Origin: CAMFTQ01 sp051881615
GTDB lineage: Bacteria; Bacillota; Clostridia; Oscillospirales; Acutalibacteraceae
Reading direction: 5' to 3'
Assembly: GCA_051881615.1 (NCBI GenBank)
Contig: JBJEQF010000024.1
Span: forward strand, 1-64,000
Length of the DNA stretch: 64,000 nucleotides
Shown here one piece after another: positions 58,618 through 64,000 of the stretch. The notes below the pieces were generated by a model, which did not search any database, had not been told where the DNA came from, and saw nothing but the letters and a program-made list of their open reading frames with translations. The position numbers and the translations under genes are program-made. How positions within the stretch are numbered: the first letter of the stretch is position 1; the number at the start of each line of letters is the position of its first letter.

Positions 58618-60122
58618 TACTCTATACCAAGAACAGAAAGCACGTATTCGGGCATTTTGTCAACCTCTGTTACGTTATTAAAGCGAGCCTTCCTATCCTT
58701 TAAAGAAGAAAGCGGAGTCGGGATTGGTGCACCTGTTACAGCGTTTAGCTTATCAACCATCTCAAACTCATCTGTCGGAAGAGCGTCATCGCTTACTGCT
58801 TCAAGCACAGCCTTAGAGAATTTGTAGGGGCTTGCGGTTGAAGCGATAACAGCAGGTGTTGTATCCTTAGTTTCTTCAACATATTTATCGTAAACATTGA
58901 CAGCAACAGCTGTGTGAGTGTCGCACAGGTAATGCGTCTGCTCGTAGAGAGATTTAATAGTAGCCTTTGTTTCCTCGTCACTGCAGCAGTTGCCGTAGAA
59001 ATAGCTGTTAATCTGCGCTTTCACATCTTCGTCAACAGTATAAACACCCTCTGATTTTAATGTGTTCATCCACAGCTTTGTTTTTGCATCGTCACAGCCG
59101 GCAAACTTATAAAGCAAGCGTTCAAGATTGCTTGATACAAGAATATCCATTGACGGTGAAACAGTAGTATAGAACCTTCTGTTCTTGTCGTATGTGCCTG
59201 TTCTGATGAAATCGGTGAGAACATTGTTTGAGTTTGACGCACAAATAAACTTGTTTACAGGCATACCCATACACATAGCGTAGTAGGAAGCAAGGATATT
59301 ACCGAAGTTGCCTGTCGGTACAACGATATTTATTTTGTCACCGAAATTGATTTTACCGCTGTTAGCCATATCGCAGTATGCTGAAATGTAGTAAACAATC
59401 TGCGGTAAAAGTCTGCCCCAGTTGATTGAGTTTGCACTTGAGAAGAGCATATTGTTTTCACTGAGCTTTTCGGTCATTTCTGCTGTGTTAAAGATTTTCT
59501 TAACGCCTGTCTGAGCATCGTCAAAGTTGCCCTTGATTGCACAAACATTTACATTGTCGCCAAGCTGGGTGTTCATCTGATGCTTTTGCATAGGACTTAC
59601 ACCGTCAACAGGATAGAATACGATGATTTTTGTATGGTCAACATCCTTAAAGCCTTCAAGAGCAGCCTTACCTGTGTCACCTGAAGTTGCAACAAGAATA
59701 ACAGCGTCCTTGCCGTCATATGTTTTCTTTAACGATTTTGTAAGTAAATGCGGAAGAACCTGCAAAGCCATATCCTTGAATGCACAGGTCGGTCCGTGCC
59801 AAAGCTCCATAATGTTGAGCTGTTTTCCGTTGTAATCCCTTGTTTCAATCGGAGCCGGGTTTGTGCTGCCGAATTTTTCTGCCGTGTACGCACTGTCAAC
59901 GCACTGCGCAATTTCCTCAGCCGTAAAATCTGACAGATAATCTCCCATTATCTTTTTTGCTCTGCCGTTGTAATCAAGCTTTGCAAGCTCCTTAAAGGTT
60001 TCCATATCATACTGTGGAAAGCTCTGCGGTACAAACAGACCGCCGTCCTTAGAAATACCCTGAGCTATCGCCTGTGCGGCAGATACTACTTCGTTTTTGT
60101 TTTCTGTACTGTTATATAACAT
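58617..60122 (-). CDS. thrC: Threonine synthase
   Basis: About 501 residues, the longer (Escherichia coli/yeast-like) class. N-terminal Y-N-S-T-E-N domain, F-K-D-M-A-L-Q with the PLP lysine (about residue 109), A-T-S-G-D-T-G-K-A-A, and P-T-G-N-F-G-N phosphate loop. Converts homoserine phosphate to threonine. ATG 60122 fits AAAGGGTG; an in-frame GTG at 60131 overlaps that site. Confidence 0.95.
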   Translation of the reverse strand: MLYNSTENKNEVVSAAQAIAQGISKDGGLFVPQSFPQYDMETFKELAKLDYNGRAKKIMGDYLSDFTAEEIAQCVDSAYTAEKFGSTNPAPIETRDYNGKQLNIMELWHGPTCAFKDMALQVLPHLLTKSLKKTYDGKDAVILVATSGDTGKAALEGFKDVDHTKIIVFYPVDGVSPMQKHQMNTQLGDNVNVCAIKGNFDDAQTGVKKIFNTAEMTEKLSENNMLFSSANSINWGRLLPQIVYYISAYCDMANSGKINFGDKINIVVPTGNFGNILASYYAMCMGMPVNKFICASNSNNVLTDFIRTGTYDKNRRFYTTVSPSMDILVSSNLERLLYKFAGCDDAKTKLWMNTLKSEGVYTVDEDVKAQINSYFYGNCCSDEETKATIKSLYEQTHYLCDTHTAVAVNVYDKYVEETKDTTPAVIASTASPYKFSKAVLEAVSDDALPTDEFEMVDKLNAVTGAPIPTPLSSLKDRKARFNNVTEVDKMPEYVLSVLGIE

Positions 60123-60175
60123 TCTAAACACCCTTTCAGCGTTTTAATACATTCCTAGGTATTTTACAACAATTT

Positions 60176-61102
60176 TTATGAATTGTCAAAGTTTTCGCAA
60201 AAATAATAGCCGTTTTCGTAAAAAATCTTATTCACTACACTCTCTTTATACCCATTTTTAAGAAAAAGCTCGTATAAATCATACATTCTTTCTATTCCGC
60301 TTATATCCTCGGGCAAATCTGCACCGTCAAAATCAGAGCCTAAGCAGATTGTATTTTCTCCGCCCAAGGACAAAAAATGATCGGCGTGTTTTATAATATC
60401 GTACATAGACGCCTTTGAGCAGTCGCCGTTTAAGAACTCCTTATAAAAGTTTAGTCCTACAATTCCGCCTGAATTTTTAATTATCTGAAATTGCTCGTCT
60501 GTTAAGTTTCTCGGATGGTTTGTAATACTGCGAGAATTAGAATGTGTTGCTACAATAGGCTTCGTGATGATTTCAGCCGTATCGTAAAAGAGTCGGTCGC
60601 TTGCGTGTGATAAATCTATAAATATATTATTTTTCTCAAGCTCAATAACGGCTTTTCTTCCGAAATCGGTCAGGCCCTTTGGGTTATCGACAAGACAGCC
60701 GTCGCCAAGCTCGTTTTTGCCGTTCCATGTAAGCGTTACAAATTTAACTCCGAATTCCTTTAAAAGCGAAACATTTTTAATATCTCCTGCTAGGGCTGCA
60801 CCGCCCTCAACGGTAAAAATGAATGACGCTTTTTTATCGGATTTAAAATCGTCTTTTGATTTTATTATGTTAATATCATAACTCTTGCTCTCATATTTCA
60901 GCTTACTGTATGCGTTTTTTAAAAGCTCTAAAGCCTTGCTTCCTCTTAATTCATCGGGAATCCAGATAGCCATACACTGTATCCATCTGTCATAGGCTTT
61001 GCCCCTGTCAACAGATATGTGAAAGCCTGTTTTTTCATTTAACGTTTTATTTTCTGTCAGTGCTTTATATAGGGTATCACAATGAAAATCAAAAAGGCGC
61101 AT
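60176..61102 (-). CDS. Membrane dipeptidase-type peptidase (M19)
   Basis: 308 residues. Metal site D-F-H-C-D-T at the N-terminus, bridging glutamate in F-T-V-E-G-G, D-L-S-H-A-S, A-T-H-S-N-S-R and G-S-D-F-D-G. A renal dipeptidase homolog acting on dipeptides, here without signal peptide, so cytoplasmic. ATG 61102 after AGGAGGGTG is used; a longer frame covers the end of yraN. Overlaps yraN by 14 bases. Confidence 0.9.
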   Translation of the reverse strand: MRLFDFHCDTLYKALTENKTLNEKTGFHISVDRGKAYDRWIQCMAIWIPDELRGSKALELLKNAYSKLKYESKSYDINIIKSKDDFKSDKKASFIFTVEGGAALAGDIKNVSLLKEFGVKFVTLTWNGKNELGDGCLVDNPKGLTDFGRKAVIELEKNNIFIDLSHASDRLFYDTAEIITKPIVATHSNSRSITNHPRNLTDEQFQIIKNSGGIVGLNFYKEFLNGDCSKASMYDIIKHADHFLSLGGENTICLGSDFDGADLPEDISGIERMYDLYELFLKNGYKESVVNKIFYENGYYFCENFDNS

Positions 61103-61481
61103 AGTCACCCTCCTGTATAAAGGCGTTTGGAATATGACGTACAAAAACGTGGTTTTTGTTTTGCATGTCATACAGCACCTCCACTACATCAAAGCGAGGC
61201 TGCTTAATGATTTTATGCTCACGAAGAAAGAAAAATGCAGTTGTAATCAGCTTCCTTTGCTTTTCACGATTTACGGCAAGTATAGGTCTTTCGGAAGAAT
61301 TTATACTGCGCGTTTTGACCTCTGTAAAAGCTATATACTTTTCGTCCTCAGCAATTATATCGACTTCACCGTATTTTGTGCGGTAATTTCTATCAGCCAC
61401 TGTGTATCCTTTATTTTGCAGATATTTTGCCGCACAACGCTCGCCAAACTGTCCTACTTCTTTTTTGCAGGTTTTCAGCAT
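61089..61481 (-). CDS. yraN: YraN/UPF0102 family endonuclease-like protein
   Basis: 130 residues. G-E-R-C-A-A-K-Y-L, N-Y-R-T-K-Y-G-E-V-D-I-I-A and F-T-E-V-K-T-R: the restriction-endonuclease-like D-E-x-K core. Commonly beside rnhB in Firmicutes and proposed to act in DNA processing; activity not established. Ribosome site AAAGGAG. Confidence 0.92.
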   Translation of the reverse strand: MLKTCKKEVGQFGERCAAKYLQNKGYTVADRNYRTKYGEVDIIAEDEKYIAFTEVKTRSINSSERPILAVNREKQRKLITTAFFFLREHKIIKQPRFDVVEVLYDMQNKNHVFVRHIPNAFIQEGDYAPF

Positions 61482-61482
61482 A

Positions 61483-62094
61483 TCACTTCTGCTCCTTTCT
61501 TATAATTTTTTTCAAAAAGGTTCTTCTGTGAATGGGACAAGGCCCGAATTCTGAAATCAATTCTCTGTGCAGAGCCGTTCCGTAACCCTTATGCTTTTCA
61601 AAGCAATACTGAGGGTACTGCTTTGAAAACTCTATCATCAGCCTATCACGTGTGACCTTTGCAAGAATAGACGCACAGGCTATTGACATAGACTTGGCAT
61701 CACCTTTGATTATGTACTGTGCAGGTACTGAAAGCGGCGGTATTTTGTTGCCGTCAATCATTGCAAAATCGGCAGGAATATCAAGACCCTCTACTGCTCT
61801 TTTCATAGCAAGCATAGTAGCGTTAAGGATATTTATTTCATCTATTTCCTCAACTGTAGCAAAGGCTATAGAGTAAGACAAAGCTGTTGATTTTATAACT
61901 TCAAACAGCTCCTCACGCTTTTTTTCAGAGAGCTTTTTCGAGTCGTTTACACCCTCTATAACGGTGTTTTGCGGTAAAATCACTGCAGCGGCGCATACAG
62001 GACCTGCAAGCGGACCTCTGCCTGCTTCATCAACACCGCAAACAGAGGTAAATCCCTGTGAAATTACGGCATTTTCATAATCAAGCCAACTCAT
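61483..62094 (-). CDS. rnhB: Ribonuclease HII
   Basis: 203 residues. G-V-D-E-A-G-R-G-P-L-A-G catalytic motif, N-D-S-K-K-L-S, D-G-N-K and the last acidic residue region A-S-I-L-A-K-V-T-R-D. Cleaves RNA in RNA/DNA hybrids, including single ribonucleotides. ATG 62094 is spaced 9 bases from AAGGA; ATG 62103 overlaps that site. Confidence 0.95.
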   Translation of the reverse strand: MSWLDYENAVISQGFTSVCGVDEAGRGPLAGPVCAAAVILPQNTVIEGVNDSKKLSEKKREELFEVIKSTALSYSIAFATVEEIDEINILNATMLAMKRAVEGLDIPADFAMIDGNKIPPLSVPAQYIIKGDAKSMSIACASILAKVTRDRLMIEFSKQYPQYCFEKHKGYGTALHRELISEFGPCPIHRRTFLKKIIRKEQK

Positions 62095-62109
62095 AAAGCT
62101 CATTCCTTT

Positions 62110-62982
62110 TTATAAATCTTTCGGTAATTCAAGTGTTATTCTGCCAAGCTTAGCACTGCGGAATTCATCAAGAATGGTAATTGCGGCACGTTCTGTATTA
62201 ACCTCGCCGCCTGAAATAAGCATACCGCGCTTTTTTCCTACAAGCTGTAAAAGCTCGTAGCCTGTTAAACCTTCTGTATCGGAGGGTGTTATCTTAAATC
62301 TTTCAAAAAATTCTGTTGGCTTTATGGTGTTGAGCAGCTCAAGAAGTCTTACGGCTAACAGCTCAATATCCATAATCTGATCCTTTACAGCACCTGTAAA
62401 GGCAAGTCGCTCGCCGACTGTCTGATCGTCAAATTTCGGCCATAAAACTCCGGGAGTGTCTAAAAGCTCAAAGCCCTTTGAAATTGTATACCACTGATTG
62501 CCTCTTGTAACTCCCGGTCTGTCCTCAACCTTTGCTTTGTTCTGCTTTGAAATACGGTTGATGAACGAAGACTTGCCTACATTCGGAATACCTACAATCA
62601 TAGTTCTGATGCAGGGGTTTACCATTCCCTTGCTTTTCCACTGCTCAATTTTATCCGAGAGAACGCTCTTTACAGCCGGCATAAAGCTGTTGAGTCCTTT
62701 GCCGCTTTTGCAGTCAACGGCTATTGCAGGTATGTTTTGTTTTTTATAATATTCAATCCAGCTCTGAGTAGCACTTTGATTTGCCATATCGCACTTGTTC
62801 AAAAGAATTACTCTCGGCTTATTCTGAATAAGCTGTGACAGGTCGGGGTTACGACTGCTTATCGGAATACGCGCGTCTATTATTTCTGCTACTGCGTCTA
62901 CGAGCTTTAACGACTGCGTTATCTGTCTTTTTGTTTTGGTCATATGACCGGGAAACCACTGTATATTTTGCATTTGACTCAT
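62110..62982 (-). CDS. rbgA: Ribosome biogenesis GTPase RbgA (YlqF)
   Basis: 290 residues. Circularly permuted GTPase: N-K-C-D (G4) precedes G-I-P-N-V-G-K-S-S (G1) and D-T-P-G-V-L-W-P (G3); N-terminal Q-W-F-P-G-H-M with the catalytic histidine; C-terminal RNA-binding helical domain. Needed for late 50S assembly. Follows lepB and precedes rnhB, as in Bacillus. Confidence 0.96.
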   Translation of the reverse strand: MSQMQNIQWFPGHMTKTKRQITQSLKLVDAVAEIIDARIPISSRNPDLSQLIQNKPRVILLNKCDMANQSATQSWIEYYKKQNIPAIAVDCKSGKGLNSFMPAVKSVLSDKIEQWKSKGMVNPCIRTMIVGIPNVGKSSFINRISKQNKAKVEDRPGVTRGNQWYTISKGFELLDTPGVLWPKFDDQTVGERLAFTGAVKDQIMDIELLAVRLLELLNTIKPTEFFERFKITPSDTEGLTGYELLQLVGKKRGMLISGGEVNTERAAITILDEFRSAKLGRITLELPKDL

Positions 62983-63000
62983 ATAATCACCTGAAATAGT

Positions 63001-63588
63001 TTATAATACGGTAAATCTCGGAAAAATTATAAAGTTTGCCTTTCCGATAATGTCATTTGCAGGAATAAGTCCTACGTTGGAGCTTCGGCTGTCTGCGGAA
63101 ATCGGTCTGTTATCTCCCATTACAAAAACCATACCGTTTGGTATAACCTCGGGAATTTCATAAGCTGTGACAGGCTTTGTTGTTGTTCCCTTTATGTACG
63201 GCTCATCAATTATAATACCGTCGACGTAAACATCACCTGTTGAGTAGTCAATTTTTATACTCTGTCCCTCTGTTGCGATTACTCGCTTAATAATTCTTTT
63301 TTGAAGATTTCCTCCGTGAGCTACAACGACTATATCGCCCGACTGAGGCGTATAAAACATATTTGTCAGAAGTATTTTATCGCCGTCAAAAAGCGTATCA
63401 TTCATTGAATTTCCGTCAACCGTGACAGGTCGAAGAACGAAACAAAGAAAAAACGCAATAAAAGCCAGCGGATACATAATTGTTTTGAACAAATCAAATA
63501 TGAATACAGTTTTTTTTGAGTGGCTGTTATCTAAAATAATTCTTTCTCTTTCGCTTTCATCAATGATATTATTCTCATTTTTATTCAA
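63001..63588 (-). CDS. lepB: Signal peptidase I (probable TTG start)
   Basis: About 195 residues. One membrane helix (Y-P-L-A-F-I-A-F-F-L-C-F-V-L), catalytic serine in D-G-N-S-M-N-D-T, lysine in K-R-I-I-K-R-V-I-A and the G-D-N-R-P-I-S-A-D-S-R box. Cleaves signal peptides outside the membrane. TTG 63588 follows GGAAGAG properly; in-frame ATGs at 63606 and 63615 lack a ribosome site. Confidence 0.93.
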   Translation of the reverse strand: MNKNENNIIDESERERIILDNSHSKKTVFIFDLFKTIMYPLAFIAFFLCFVLRPVTVDGNSMNDTLFDGDKILLTNMFYTPQSGDIVVVAHGGNLQKRIIKRVIATEGQSIKIDYSTGDVYVDGIIIDEPYIKGTTTKPVTAYEIPEVIPNGMVFVMGDNRPISADSRSSNVGLIPANDIIGKANFIIFPRFTVL

Positions 63589-63668
63589 AACTTCTCTTCC
63601 TTTCATTACAGTCATATATACTGCAATTTACAGCAGTGATAATAAATGTAAACAATATATTTAATTTT

Positions 63669-63697
63669 ATTATAAAGCAAATGATGTTCTATTACAA
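63669..63697 (-). promoter_or_regulatory. Promoter of the lepB operon
   Basis: Minus-strand TTGTAA (63692-63697), 17-base spacer, TATAAT (63669-63674). Confidence 0.7.
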
Positions 63698-63800
63698 GCA
63701 AAAAATGTATCTTTTTTAACGTTTTTATTGATTTTCAGCGTTTTATTAAAATTTTATCAAACAGTATCAATCGGTAATTCAAGTTTTATTTCGTAAATCG

Positions 63801-63829
63801 TTGCATTTTTTACAGATTTATGTTATATT
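63801..63829 (+). promoter_or_regulatory. Promoter of the flavoprotein gene
   Basis: TTGCAT (63801-63806), 17-base spacer, TATATT (63824-63829). Confidence 0.65.
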
Positions 63830-63868
63830 TTTTTTGTAAAAATTTGATTTGAATAATCGGAGGTTAAA

Positions 63869-64000
63869 ATGAAGGACGTAACAATTTCACCAAACGTTTT
63901 ATATGTTGGCTGTGACGATAAAACTATCGATTTGTTTGAAAGTCAGTATGTTGTTCCAAACGGTGTTTCCTACAATTCTTATGTGATTATGGACGAAAAA
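63869..64000 (+). CDS. FprA-family A-type flavoprotein, 3' truncated by the window
   Basis: First 44 codons, with ribosome site CGGAGG. The segment Y-V-G-C-D-D-K-T-I-D-L-F-E-S-Q-Y-V-V-P-N-G is the typical beginning of A-type flavoproteins (beta-lactamase-like diiron domain followed by flavodoxin domain) that reduce oxygen or nitric oxide in anaerobes. The catalytic parts lie beyond the window. Confidence 0.85.
   Translation, partial: MKDVTISPNVLYVGCDDKTIDLFESQYVVPNGVSYNSYVIMDEK

Overview
The window looks like a chromosomal segment of a spore-forming, anaerobic gut-type Clostridia (Oscillospiraceae/Ruminococcaceae-like; this placement is inference). Reasons: moderately low GC, strong AGGAGG-type ribosome sites, frequent TTGACA-N17-TATAAT promoters, sporulation and germination genes (sigK, cwlD, cwlJ, gerQ), a Firmicutes-style gene order (lepB-rbgA-rnhB-yraN; tig-clpP-clpX-lon-engB) and oxygen/NO-type flavoprotein and FeoAB genes.

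Layout. 1-4926: right part of a mobilizable integrative element (RepA-like ATPase, MobC, MOBP-type relaxase with a second membrane protein gene nested in another frame, large serine recombinase) ending beside a tRNA-Leu. 5294-16382: housekeeping block with queA, lysine/diaminopimelate genes asd-dapA-dapB, ppk, pfkA, a DUF3343/cysteine desulfurase pair, and cdaA-cdaR (c-di-AMP). 16383-17555: tRNA-Leu and tRNA-Ser separated by repeats. 17568-25761: hemW, then a structured 300-nt leader or ncRNA with its own promoter and terminator, then a six-gene polyamine operon (arginine to agmatine to carbamoylputrescine to putrescine, plus the carboxyspermidine route from aspartate semialdehyde and a spermidine synthase). 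25838-27947: ArsR-controlled arsenic-type operon. 28100-29683: ilvA-ridA. 29766-36264: thiamine synthesis in two convergent operons, thiE-thiD-thiC under a TPP riboswitch and thiS-thiF-thiG-thiH-tenI on the other strand. 36356-44868: cwlJ-gerQ, prfC, sigK, feoAB, cwlD, radA and a small XRE regulator.

44969-49048: a compact (about 4.07 kb) integrated element bounded by a 15-bp direct repeat, placed in a 28-bp palindrome just upstream of a chromosomal Xer-type recombinase gene. It holds an HUH rolling-circle Rep, a minimal tyrosine recombinase, small unknown genes, a predicted small RNA with perfect promoter and terminator, a 260-bp long-range hairpin, and a 400-nt tract with only three T residues (222 nt with none). 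This is the most unusual part of the window.

49083-64000: Xer recombinase, lysA, engB, lon, clpX, clpP, tig, a metallophosphoesterase, thrC, an M19 dipeptidase, yraN, rnhB, rbgA, lepB and the first 44 codons of an FprA-type flavoprotein. The asd, dapA, dapB, lysA, thrC and ilvA genes together cover much of the aspartate-family amino acid pathway; aspartate semialdehyde also feeds the carboxyspermidine route.
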